DNA from: VSJD01 sp964617825
GTDB lineage: Bacteria; Verrucomicrobiota; Kiritimatiellia; JAAZAB01
Reading direction: 5' to 3'
Length of the DNA: 64,000 bases
Assembly (NCBI GenBank): GCA_964617825.1
Contig: CAZTWL010000009.1
Location: 54,818 to 118,817 of the forward strand
Positions 1-8,205 of this stretch are shown piece by piece. The notes under the pieces were generated by a model that was not told the DNA's origin, did not search any database, and saw only the letters and a program-made list of their open reading frames with translations. A program made the translations under genes and the position numbers. The number at the start of each line of letters is the position of its first letter. Position 1 is the first letter of the stretch.

Positions 1-1190
1 ATATTGCGGCGCGGCATCCAGTGTTTGGAATCCGCCTCGCTGCGCTTTTCCACCGGCCGCGGACTGTCGATGTCAACCTGCGAATCCGTATTGAAATAAA
101 TCGCCGCATCCGCGAGGGGCACGGAAGATCCGTCAATATATTTCTCGTACTTGCGGTAGGCGGCGTTGATGGAATGCGCATGTTCATAAAACCGGCGGTC
201 GAGCGTGCCGAAGGGATCGATGGCGTCGATCAGCGTGAAAGACGCCTGGTTCGCCAACGCGGCGTAAGCACGCATTAGCAGGTTGATGTAGCTGCGCTCC
301 GTGGTGTGATGAAGCAGTGTTTCACACCGCGGAGTCATGAACTCCATCGGGCGGTTTTTGGAAAAGGCGCCGAACATCTTGCACACCGCAGACTGCTCAA
401 TGCTGTCTCCGGTAAAATCACCCGCCAAAAAGTCGCTGCTTGATAAAAAATCGAGGTTCATGGCGCCGCCCCATCCGACAACAATGCTTGCAGACTGCAG
501 CGTCACGGTCCTATCCGGGGTGCGTTTTTTGACTGTTGCGACGATCTTGCGCCCAAATTCCGTCAACCAGCGTTCACGGCAGGATTCATATGCCAGCCAG
601 CATGGATCGTTCCAGTCGATAAAACGCGGGATTTCGTTGTAGACCGATTCCTTGCGGAACCTTGCCGTGCATTCCGGGCAGTAACAGACCTTGGAAAACC
701 ATCCGATCATATCGATCCACAGCCCAACGCCGTCATAGCGCGAATTCAATTCATCAAGTTCCTGCAGAAACATCTTGCCGAACCCGCGGTTAAAGCAGCA
801 AAGCCCGAAACGGGTATTTTGATGTTCGCGGTTGCCCGCGCCGTCTTCCAGAATCATGCGCCATTCAGGATGGGCGTCATAGCCGGCGCGACACCAGACA
901 TTCAGGTAAAGCTGCACGGCAATGCCGGCTTTTTTGCAGGCTTTGATCGTAGCGCCCAGGATATCGCGGCCTTTCAGTTGCTTGTGCGGGAACCCGACTT
1001 TCGTGGGCCAATAGCACAGCCCCAGGCAGGAACCGGCGTATATTTCCGCCACCGTGATATTGGCCAGCTTCATCATCTCCGCATATCTGGCCGGGGAAAA
1101 ATCACGCAGGAGGCGGCCATCCCAGTCGGGAATATGCATATCCACAAGAATCCTGCGGAGATTTTTTTCGAACCACTTTTGGGATGCCAT
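1..1190 (-). CDS. Putative glycosyl hydrolase, GHL6-like TIM barrel (3' end beyond window)
   Basis: This reading frame is open from an ATG at 1190 to the left edge, so the C-terminus is missing and only about 396 residues are visible. An AAAGGA ribosome binding site lies 10 bases upstream. The protein has no signal peptide. It carries motifs I associate with the hypothetical glycosyl hydrolase 6 family and GH42-like barrels: an HPEWR stretch, then 'YDGVGLWIDMIGW' leading into a CYCPEC cysteine pair, and later 'LIDAIDPFGTLD'. Proteins of this type usually continue into a trimerization-like domain, which would lie outside the window. The substrate cannot be read from the sequence. The neighbouring sugar genes suggest polysaccharide breakdown. 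Family assignment is from remembered motifs, so it is moderately sure; the coding call itself is strong. Confidence 0.72.
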   Translation of the reverse strand, partial: MASQKWFEKNLRRILVDMHIPDWDGRLLRDFSPARYAEMMKLANITVAEIYAGSCLGLCYWPTKVGFPHKQLKGRDILGATIKACKKAGIAVQLYLNVWCRAGYDAHPEWRMILEDGAGNREHQNTRFGLCCFNRGFGKMFLQELDELNSRYDGVGLWIDMIGWFSKVCYCPECTARFRKESVYNEIPRFIDWNDPCWLAYESCRERWLTEFGRKIVATVKKRTPDRTVTLQSASIVVGWGGAMNLDFLSSSDFLAGDFTGDSIEQSAVCKMFGAFSKNRPMEFMTPRCETLLHHTTERSYINLLMRAYAALANQASFTLIDAIDPFGTLDRRFYEHAHSINAAYRKYEKYIDGSSVPLADAAIYFNTDSQVDIDSPRPVEKRSEADSKHWMPRRN

Positions 1191-1357
1191 TTTTTTATCG
1201 TCCTTTGGCAAGGATCCCGAAAAACTCAAATCGACGACCGCGCGCTTTTTCCCGCAATACGCGGCCGCCGCCCCTGGAAGGCGCCAGGTTTTGAATAGCC
1301 AAAGTTTTGCCTGCTCTATCGGCGGAATTTGATTGTTGAGGGACAGCCGCCGGCCGG

Positions 1358-2065
1358 TTAGCCGGCATCCTTATTTTCCGGCGGAACTGCCGTCTGGATG
1401 GAAGACTCCACCCGCCGCACTTCCGCCAGGATGGTCTCCGCCGGGCTGCGCTGGGCAATCATGGCTTTAAAATTGCTCTGGCGCAGGACAAAGGAAAGGC
1501 GCGCGAGCATATGCAAATGGATGCGTGGCGCCGAACTGACCAGCGTAAAAAGCGCGAAAACCGGCTGACCATCCAAAGCCCCGAAATCCACTGGCTTCGC
1601 CAGCAGGCACAAAGTCACCTGCGGCTGGGTAACGCGCAGGACGATTGGATTGCGCGGATGCGGAATGGCAATGCCGTCGCCAACCGCGGTCGAGGCCAAG
1701 GCCTCGCGGGCCAGGAGCATCCGATACAACAATTCGCGATCCACATCCTCCGGCAAGTGCAAAAGGTCGACAATCGCGCGCAGGACGGTGGGTTTATCGA
1801 CGCCGCCGACATCGTGGAAAATGCCGCCCAACGCAAGTGCCTCCGAAAAAGACGGCAGGTGTTCATGCTCTTCGTTTTCATCGTAAAACAGGGACGGCGG
1901 AACTTTCAGCTTATGACCCGTCGCCCACTCCAGCAGTTCCGCGCGATTGAAGCGAAATTGGTTGCCAATCCGGCTGGCCGGCAAATTGTCATGCTTTACC
2001 CACCGCAACACCGTTTTTTCAGAAACGTTCAAACGCTCCGCCACATCACGTACAGACCATTGCAT
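1358..2065 (-). CDS. HTH (excisionase-type) + PTS EIIA domain regulator
   Basis: A 235-residue protein with an N-terminal HTH_17-type DNA-binding domain (residues 1-50, 'VRDVAERLNVSEKTVLRWV') and a C-terminal PTS EIIA type-2 domain of the PtsN/fructose kind (about 80-225). The phosphorylatable histidine lies in 'GDGIAIPHPRN'. The start at 2065 was chosen because AGGAGC sits 9 bases upstream; a longer frame to 2101 lacks a good site. The family couples PTS phosphorylation state to DNA binding; which genes it controls is not visible. Fusions of this kind are known from PVC bacteria including Chlamydia. It lies just upstream of, and in the same direction as, the glycosyl hydrolase, which may be a target (inference). 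Confidence 0.86.
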   Translation of the reverse strand: MQWSVRDVAERLNVSEKTVLRWVKHDNLPASRIGNQFRFNRAELLEWATGHKLKVPPSLFYDENEEHEHLPSFSEALALGGIFHDVGGVDKPTVLRAIVDLLHLPEDVDRELLYRMLLAREALASTAVGDGIAIPHPRNPIVLRVTQPQVTLCLLAKPVDFGALDGQPVFALFTLVSSAPRIHLHMLARLSFVLRQSNFKAMIAQRSPAETILAEVRRVESSIQTAVPPENKDAG

Positions 2066-2427
2066 AATATGCTTGCTCCTGACTATTGATCGCTTGCGCA
2101 TTGCAAGCCGGTCGCCATTCCGAATCGGGCTGATTATCCCGTTTGAATTGGCATGACCAATATGAACTAAAAACCTGTAAAATCAACACTAATCCAAGCC
2201 GGGCACAAGCGCGCTCCAAACCCAACCCGGTTTGATGCAAATTGGGCCCCGTCGTGGAAAGACGGATCCCATTCGCCGTATATCAGCGGCGGGTTTTCAA
2301 AAAATATTAGCGCAAATTCACGGCTAAATTTCCGAATGGATTGAAAATCGCCGCATTTATCTCCAGATCGATGTTTATCCGCCGCAAAGCTCGTTTTTGC
2401 ATTGTCAGTCGCAGGTTCTGGCCGGGA
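2066..2427. other. Intergenic region, no gene seen
   Basis: About 360 bases lie between the dipeptidase stop and the regulator start, both on the minus strand. I found no convincing reading frame, RNA gene or strong hairpin. It presumably holds the promoter of the regulator gene. Confidence 0.5.
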
Positions 2428-3021
2428 TCATTCCAAAGGGACATCAAGAACGCGGTAATTAGTCCACGTGGAATCGTCAAAATGCCACCACTCGGTTGCA
2501 AACGGCTCAAAACCGCATTCGATCATTGTGGCACGCAAGAGCGCGCGGTTGGAAATGGCCGCCGGCGGCAGATTGGTAAAAGCATACTGAGCCCGCGCGC
2601 TGAAATCGTCGTAGGTTGATGGCATTTCCAACTCCTGGCCCGATTCGAGCGTAACCAAGGTGACGTCAACCGCCGAACCACGATTATGGCGCGAGCCCTT
2701 GGCCGGGTCGGCGACATACCTTTCATCCGGCATAATGGACCAGAATATTTTCTGGACGCTTAATGGCCGATAGGCATCATATACCATCAGTCCCAGCCCC
2801 CGGGCTTCAAGCAATTCCTGCGCCCGGGCAAGCTTGACCGCGGAAGGTTTACGCAAGAAAGCCTTGGCACATGGATAAACCTGACGGCCGGTAAAATTAT
2901 TGGTAGTGGCATAGCGGATATCCAGTTTAATCCGGGAATTGACCGAAGTAATGGCGACAAGATCGTCGGGAAGGTTGCCGCCGGAAGCAATTGCCGCAAT
3001 CAGGCCGACAACCAAGATCAT
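2428..3021 (-). CDS. D-alanyl-D-alanine dipeptidase, VanX/DdpX-like (M15D)
   Basis: The mature part matches the M15D zinc dipeptidases that cleave D-Ala-D-Ala. Using the start at 3021, visible motifs are 'DIRYATTNNFTG' (residues 34-45), 'YDAYRP' (81-86), 'SRHNRGSAVDVTL' with zinc ligands H112 and D119, and 'EWWHFD' with base E177 and ligand H180. The 197-residue length fits VanX. I chose 3021 because the first 15 residues form a hydrophobic signal peptide, implying an exported enzyme. No clear Shine-Dalgarno supports it, and the frame stays open to 3147, so the start is uncertain. No vanH or vanA neighbours are present, so a role in cell-wall recycling or dipeptide use is more likely than glycopeptide resistance. 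Confidence 0.85.
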   Translation of the reverse strand: MILVVGLIAAIASGGNLPDDLVAITSVNSRIKLDIRYATTNNFTGRQVYPCAKAFLRKPSAVKLARAQELLEARGLGLMVYDAYRPLSVQKIFWSIMPDERYVADPAKGSRHNRGSAVDVTLVTLESGQELEMPSTYDDFSARAQYAFTNLPPAAISNRALLRATMIECGFEPFATEWWHFDDSTWTNYRVLDVPLE

Positions 3022-3398
3022 GCTGAAACGCTTTACTTGCAGCCGCCGGGCCGTTTTATTCCTGGGAAAAGCCGTCTGACCGGCCCCCCCGCTTGTCGGC
3101 CATCCTCTGCCACCATAAACCATAGGTATCCGTCCCTTGCGCTGCAATTTCCGCCGATTGAGGAATAAGAATGAGGATATTATATATTCATTTCATATTT
3201 GTCCATATCGCCACCAAACACCTCAACCCCGAGAAGGTCATCAGGAGCAACTTATCCCGCGCAACAACATGCTTACGGATATTTGCTTGCATTTTGGGAT
3301 GTTCCATTTAAGAATGCAAGCAGCGCGATTTGGCGCTGAACTTCTATTCCGCTACGCGCATATTGGACTCTGGTTGTCTGCCTGGGATTCCCTAATTC

Positions 3399-4061
3399 AT
3401 GAGTAAAAACGAAACAACGCCTGCCCCTGAAATCAAGAACCTGTTTCTTAAGGCCATGGCACTCCTGCTGGTCCTCATCGCGGCCGCATCACTTTTTGCC
3501 AATTGGACGATTCAGCGAACCGATCTAGAGATGCGCGCGGCCCTGCTTCAGCAGACGCGGGCAGTGGCGCAGGCAATCAACATCGCACACATTATGAAGC
3601 TCTCCGGCACGGAAGCCGACTTGAACAGCGAAGATTACATCCGGATTAAGGAACAGATTTCCGCCGTACGGCTGGCCAACCCGCAATGCCGGTTCATCTA
3701 TCTCATGGGCCGCCAGGTTGACGGCTCGGTTTTCTTTTTTGTCGACAGCGAACGGCCGATCTCCAAGGACTATTCCCCGCCCGGGCAGGTCTATAAGGAG
3801 GTTTCTGAAGATTATCGCCGTGTGTTCGATACCAAGACCGAGGTGGTCGTCGGGCCGAACACCGACCGCTGGGGCACATGGATATCCGGGCTGGTCCCGA
3901 TTTCTTACACGCAAAGCGACCCTGTGCTTGCCGTGATGGGCATCGATATCGACGCCAACGCCTGGAAACGGAACCTGGCCGCCAAGTCGGTCCTGCCGGT
4001 GGGACTCGTCATCGTGATGCTCCTCGGCGTTTTCGCAGCCTGGTTTATCTCCTCCCACTGA
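3399..4061 (+). CDS. Truncated membrane sensor protein (dCache-like domain only)
   Basis: A 220-residue protein with one transmembrane helix near the N-terminus (about 18-38), an extracytoplasmic segment, and a second helix at the very C-terminus (about 197-217). The segment has features typical of dCache sensor domains of kinases and cyclases: 'FIYLMGRQVDGSVFFFVDSE', then 'GPNTDRWGTWISGLVPI' and 'MGIDIDA'. In such proteins the second helix leads into a HAMP, PAS, kinase or GGDEF region. Here a TGA follows the helix directly and gldA ends only 66 bases further on, so no output domain exists. It is either a remnant of a larger sensor or a stand-alone sensing subunit. I favour a remnant. Confidence 0.6.
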   Translation: MSKNETTPAPEIKNLFLKAMALLLVLIAAASLFANWTIQRTDLEMRAALLQQTRAVAQAINIAHIMKLSGTEADLNSEDYIRIKEQISAVRLANPQCRFIYLMGRQVDGSVFFFVDSERPISKDYSPPGQVYKEVSEDYRRVFDTKTEVVVGPNTDRWGTWISGLVPISYTQSDPVLAVMGIDIDANAWKRNLAAKSVLPVGLVIVMLLGVFAAWFISSH

Positions 4062-4127
4062 CACCGCAGCGCCGCCAACTACGGAAGATAGCAACCGTGC
4101 CGCGGTTTGATCCGCAGCGAGACCTTT

Positions 4128-5240
4128 TTATTTTCCGATCAGGGGCGCCGCTTGCTTTTTCCTGCTCGCTCCGATGGCGCTGGCGGCGATTATGGCATTC
4201 AGTACTTTTTCCGGGGTAATCTGGCCGGCTTCATGATGGATACCTTCCGCAGGCATGCAGGATTTTTGGGCAACTTTCATCAATTTTTCGTGGCTGAGCT
4301 CATGCAGGCCGATATCGGCCAAAGTGGTCGGCAAGCCGATTTTTTCGCAAAACGTGAAAACCGTGTCCGATTCTTCCGCCGCCGCCCCGGTAAGCTGAAG
4401 CCCGGCTAAAACGCCAAAAGCCACTTTTTCTCCATGGTAGAAAGCATGGGTTTCCTCCAAGGCGGTAAAGCCATTGTGAATGGAATGGGCGGCGGCCAGC
4501 CCGGAACTTTCAAATCCGATTCCACTCAAAAGAATATTAGCTTCGACAATTCTTTCCAAGGCCGGCGTGACGACATGCTGCTCACAGGCGATTTTTGCAG
4601 CGATTCCGTCATTTAAAAGCGTTGTATAGCAAAGCTCGGCCAGGTGCAGCCCCGCCATGGTACTGAGCCCTCCGCACTCATTTTTCGATTGCGTCCGCTC
4701 GCAGGATCGAGCCTCAAACATGGTTGCCAGCGCATCGCCCATCCCGGACACCAGAAAACGCGTCGGCGCCGCTGCAATGATTCCCACATCGACAAGCACC
4801 GCCGCCGGATTAGCTTTTTGATAGGAGACCGATTCGAAAACGCCTTCGGCGGAATACAGTACCGCGCAGCCGCTGCAGGGCGCATCCGTCGAGGCAATCG
4901 TGGGGATAACAATCACGGGGATACCGGCCCGGTCGGCGGCGATTTTCGCCGTATCAATCGTCTTGCCGCCCCCCATTCCAACCAAAACATCCACTTTCCC
5001 GGCTTTGATCACCGCCGCCAGGCGAGCCAGTTCCTTTTCGCAGCACTCACCTCGAAATTGCTCGACGAGAATCGAGCGCGCCTTCAAATCGAGCCCGCAT
5101 TCGGGAATGATTTTCTTGTTCACCGAGGGCGAAGCCAGGATCAATCCCCGCTTGCCGAAAAGTTCGATCAACTCGGGCAACGCGCTTAACGCGCCGACAC
5201 CTTGAATATATTTTCCCGGAAATACAGCTTTGTTAAACAT
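4128..5240 (-). CDS. gldA: Glycerol dehydrogenase, iron-containing ADH superfamily
   Basis: A 370-residue group III metal-dependent dehydrogenase, expected to oxidise glycerol to dihydroxyacetone with NAD+ in the cytoplasm. The nucleotide-binding glycines are in 'VGMGGGKTIDTAK' (about 87-99). The family block 'PTIASTDAPCSG' follows at 113-124. Metal ligands are the Asp of 'SGMGDALATMFEA' and the two His in 'AAAHSIHNG' and 'HAFYHGEKVAFG'. The start is at 5240 because AAGGA lies 7 bases upstream; the frame itself opens at 5255. Length matches GldA. Inverted repeats lie upstream at 5321-5380. A related sn-glycerol-1-phosphate dehydrogenase is possible but the motifs fit GldA better. Confidence 0.86.
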   Translation of the reverse strand: MFNKAVFPGKYIQGVGALSALPELIELFGKRGLILASPSVNKKIIPECGLDLKARSILVEQFRGECCEKELARLAAVIKAGKVDVLVGMGGGKTIDTAKIAADRAGIPVIVIPTIASTDAPCSGCAVLYSAEGVFESVSYQKANPAAVLVDVGIIAAAPTRFLVSGMGDALATMFEARSCERTQSKNECGGLSTMAGLHLAELCYTTLLNDGIAAKIACEQHVVTPALERIVEANILLSGIGFESSGLAAAHSIHNGFTALEETHAFYHGEKVAFGVLAGLQLTGAAAEESDTVFTFCEKIGLPTTLADIGLHELSHEKLMKVAQKSCMPAEGIHHEAGQITPEKVLNAIIAASAIGASRKKQAAPLIGK

Positions 5241-5320
5241 ATTCCAATCCTTCAAACTTTGGTTTCAAGACGAGTTATCCCCACACACCACAGGAATCAA
5301 CCGCCACTGGATGCGAATCA

Positions 5321-5380
5321 ACGCTAATAAAGCAGAATCATGCTTTGTTTAAAAGCATACTATTTTGACGATATTAGCGT
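5321..5380 (-). promoter_or_regulatory. Nested inverted repeats upstream of gldA
   Basis: ACGCTAATA at 5321-5329 is matched by TATTAGCGT at 5372-5380. Inside lies a second pair, TGCTTT at 5341-5346 with AAAGCA around 5352-5357. The AT-rich region sits 80-140 bases upstream of the gldA start and could hold operators or a leader structure. No regulator can be named. Confidence 0.3.
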
Positions 5381-5467
5381 CAAATTGCGTTCATGCGCGC
5401 TTAAAATTTCTCGCGGATGGTTTTTCCCGTCCTGTCGCCGACAGCAGCCCATTTCGCCCAGATTGCC

Positions 5468-6415
5468 TCAGGGCCCTTGGCTGAAGCGTGCCACGGGCAT
5501 GTGGCAGTAGGGAAGCTTACCCGAACGCCGGTAATAGTCCCTGTGGTCCGGCTCCGCGGGCCAGAAGGTTGCCAAGGGCGTCAGGCGGGTGACCACCGGC
5601 CAGCCTTTTTTTTGCAGTTCGCCGATCAATTTGGCGGCAACTTCATTTTGTTCCGCATTAACGTAAAAAATCTCCGAGCGGTACTGGTCGCCAGTGTCCG
5701 GACCTTGCCTGTTCAGCTGGGTGGGGTCATGGATTTCAAAAAAAAGACGCGCCAGCTTTTCAAAAGAAGTCTGGAGCGGATCATAGAAAACTTCCACGGC
5801 CTCGGCATGACCGGTTGTGTGCGTACAGACCTGCGCATACGTGGGATTGGGCTGCTTGCCACCGGTATAACCGACAATGGTCTGGACCACTCCGGTCGCC
5901 TGCTGCAGGAAATATTCCACGCCCCAGAAGCAGCCGCCGGCAAACACGGCCCGCTCAAAATGCTTGCTAGTCTCGGCCTGCGGCACAAAAGCCATGGAGA
6001 CCGAATTGACACAATGCCTGGTATTGCGCGGCGTTTTGCGTTCGCCGGTGAACACGTGCCCCAGGTGGGCGCCGCAGTGGGCGCAAAGAATCTCGGTGCG
6101 GCTTCCATCGGGATCCGCCTGGCGTCTAACGGCGCCCGGGATCTCGGCATCGAAACTGGGCCAGCCGCAGTGCGCCTCGAATTTGTCCGCGGACCTGTAT
6201 AATGCCGCCCCACAACGGCGGCAGACAAAGGTCCCCTCCTCATCGAATTTATTGAACCGCCCGCTGAAGGGAGGCTCCGTGCCCTTATTAACGATAACCC
6301 GCTCCTCAGCCGGCGTGAGCGTTTGCCATCCTTTCATTGCGTCGCCCTCCTGGCCACAGACGGATTGCAGCAGAATCGTAAACAACAGCAACGCCTGCAT
6401 CCGGAACCGCCGCAT
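5468..6415 (-). CDS. Bifunctional methionine sulfoxide reductase MsrB-MsrA, exported
   Basis: A 315-residue fusion that repairs oxidised methionine. The N-terminus is a signal peptide (1-22). The MsrB domain (about 28-145) has zinc pairs CRRC (C65, C68) and CAHC (C111, C114) and the catalytic C135 in 'RHCVNSVSMAF', for the R-sulfoxide. The MsrA domain (about 150-310) has C162 in 'GGCFWG', for the S-sulfoxide. The B-then-A order is reversed relative to the Neisseria and Helicobacter MsrAB type but is known as an annotated family. The start at 6415 is supported by GGAGGGG about 8 bases upstream. The signal peptide suggests repair of envelope proteins. No thioredoxin domain or electron donor is encoded nearby. 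Confidence 0.92.
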   Translation of the reverse strand: MRRFRMQALLLFTILLQSVCGQEGDAMKGWQTLTPAEERVIVNKGTEPPFSGRFNKFDEEGTFVCRRCGAALYRSADKFEAHCGWPSFDAEIPGAVRRQADPDGSRTEILCAHCGAHLGHVFTGERKTPRNTRHCVNSVSMAFVPQAETSKHFERAVFAGGCFWGVEYFLQQATGVVQTIVGYTGGKQPNPTYAQVCTHTTGHAEAVEVFYDPLQTSFEKLARLFFEIHDPTQLNRQGPDTGDQYRSEIFYVNAEQNEVAAKLIGELQKKGWPVVTRLTPLATFWPAEPDHRDYYRRSGKLPYCHMPVARFSQGP

Positions 6416-6547
6416 AATGCGTCCCCTCCTTCATCACGGGCTTTTTCCGGCGCCAAACGCCATACGGGAAGCATATCCGGCTCTGCCGACATCACGCAGC
6501 CGCTGGCCTGCTTCTGTCGATCGTGACTTGAGCTCAGCCGTCTTTCT

Positions 6548-7102
6548 TTAGAACTTTACCGTTGGCGCGGACTTGGCGCCTTCAGCCGATTCAAAGTAAG
6601 TCCGGGTGCCAAACTTAAAGTAGTCAGCGACAAGGCTTTTGGGAAATGTGCGCACGGCCAGGTTGTAGTTCTTCACCGCCTCGTTATAACGCTGGCGTTC
6701 GGTTGATATCCGGTTCTCGGTTCCGGCCAATTCATCCTGCAAGGCTATAAAATTCTTGTCGGCCTTGAGCGCGGGATAGCTTTCCACCACCACCATCAGG
6801 CGACTGAGTGCGCCTTCCAGCTGCGAACCAGCCTGGACCTTGTCGGACTGCGTTTTTGAGTCGGCCCACGCAGTACGATACTTGGCAATGTTTTCGAAAA
6901 GCTCCTTCTCGTGGGCGGCATAACCCTTGACCGTGTTGACGAGGTTTGGAATCAGGTCGAAGCGGCGCTGCAGAACCGTTTCCACCTGCGCCCAGGCCGT
7001 GTTGAGATTCTCGTCCGCGCGTACCAGTCCGTTGCGTACGCCGATGACGTAAAGAGCAAGCAGTACAATGACAACGGCAAGAATCAATATCGTTTTTTTC
7101 AT
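6548..7102 (-). CDS. lemA: LemA family protein
   Basis: A 184-residue protein with one N-terminal transmembrane helix (3-22) and a long helical domain. The family hallmark is 'RADENLNTAWAQVETVLQRR' followed by 'DLIPNLVNTVKGYAAHE', with the later block 'ENRISTERQRYNEAVKNYN'. LemA proteins are membrane-anchored with a helical body; their biochemical role is poorly defined. The TPM-domain gene ends 47 bases upstream on the same strand, the usual LemA/TPM arrangement, so the two are probably cotranscribed. AAAGGGA lies about 9 bases before the ATG. Confidence 0.93.
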   Translation of the reverse strand: MKKTILILAVVIVLLALYVIGVRNGLVRADENLNTAWAQVETVLQRRFDLIPNLVNTVKGYAAHEKELFENIAKYRTAWADSKTQSDKVQAGSQLEGALSRLMVVVESYPALKADKNFIALQDELAGTENRISTERQRYNEAVKNYNLAVRTFPKSLVADYFKFGTRTYFESAEGAKSAPTVKF

Positions 7103-7149
7103 CAGGCAATTCCCTTTCAGTCAGAGTTCACACAGACTTAGCGCCAAAT

Positions 7150-7962
7150 CTACCAGCCGCGACTTGCTCCGCCGCCGCCGGACCGCCCGCCGCCAAATCC
7201 CCCGTTGCCGGCCGAGCCGCTCCCGCCCGGGGATGACAACCCGCCGGAGGCCCCCCCGCTGCTTCCGCGCCAGTGTCCCGCTTTCTTGCCCTTTTTGGCC
7301 AAAATGATGACAATGACAACCAGGCAAATGAAAATGCCAAGCGTGATAAAGCCCCCGATCAAATTCGACGGGGGCACGGAAGGACTACCCGCTGCCGCCA
7401 GGGCATTGGATATGGCCAACCCATCCGTTGCGATATTGGTCAAGGCCACCTTGTTTTCGATTGCGATCAAGGCCGCCAGCGCCGCGGCGGCGTTATACAG
7501 GCCGTCTCCGTAACGTCCTTCCTTGAAGGCCGGCACCATCTGTTCATCCATGATCCGGCCGGCCTTGGCATCGTTGATTGCGCCTTCGAGCCCATAGCCG
7601 ACCTCGATGCGTATTTTCCTGTCGTCGATCGAAGCCAGGACCATGACGCCGTTATCCCGCCCTTTTTCGCCCAGCGCCCATTTTGCAAACAGCTTTCCGG
7701 TAAAATCATCCACGTTACCGCCATCCATGGATTTGACCGTGACCACTGCAATGGCCGCCATGGTCTTCTGCCGGACCTCGGCGACAAGGTTGGAAATCCG
7801 CAGAAGGTCGGCCGGTGCGATCACCCTGGCATAGTCGTTCACCAACCCATTGGGATCCAGTTTGGCCAGCAGGTCATCGGTTGCCGTGCCGCAAGCCGCA
7901 AAGGGGAAAACGATTGCCGTGATGATGGCAAGCAGGCTGTTTTTGAAAAAGCCGATGTTCAT
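7150..7962 (-). CDS. TPM domain protein (YgcG family) with Gly/Ser-rich tail
   Basis: A 270-residue membrane protein with an N-terminal signal sequence ending in a cysteine-containing region (lipobox-like 'FAACG'), a TPM domain (about 30-170; 'VNDYARVIAP', 'DNGVMVLASIDDRKIRIEVG'), a transmembrane helix (about 205-228) and a tail of glycine and serine repeats. This layout is that of the YgcG/TPM_phosphatase family next to LemA. The start at 7962 was chosen because the signal peptide begins there; upstream codons to 8112 do not look coding. The Shine-Dalgarno is weak. It probably starts a two-gene operon with lemA. Confidence 0.88.
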   Translation of the reverse strand: MNIGFFKNSLLAIITAIVFPFAACGTATDDLLAKLDPNGLVNDYARVIAPADLLRISNLVAEVRQKTMAAIAVVTVKSMDGGNVDDFTGKLFAKWALGEKGRDNGVMVLASIDDRKIRIEVGYGLEGAINDAKAGRIMDEQMVPAFKEGRYGDGLYNAAAALAALIAIENKVALTNIATDGLAISNALAAAGSPSVPPSNLIGGFITLGIFICLVVIVIILAKKGKKAGHWRGSSGGASGGLSSPGGSGSAGNGGFGGGRSGGGGASRGW

Positions 7963-8205
7963 GGTGGCAATCTGGCAAAAGGGGTTCCGGATGTCAAGAA
8001 CGAAGGCGCGGGAATGGCGACTAAGTACGCGCAAGATTTTCTCGCACAACGCCGCATGAATCACGTAGCTTCTATCCGTTGCGGGCCAGTGCATTTCTTT
8101 CTGATCGACCAAAGCGCTCGCTTTGAATATACTTTCTTAATCAAGAGCGAAGATTACCGGCTCTGATGCGCGGCTAGCGTCACGGCAAATCATTATTAAG
8201 AATCG

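Noticed and set aside
2428..3021. Vancomycin-resistance function for the VanX-like protein
   Set aside because: No vanH, vanA/B or vanRS-like genes are near it and it appears to be exported, unlike cytoplasmic VanX.
7273..8166. A 297-residue plus-strand frame opposite the TPM gene
   Set aside because: The minus-strand TPM protein next to lemA is a well-known pair; the plus-strand translation lacks any motif.
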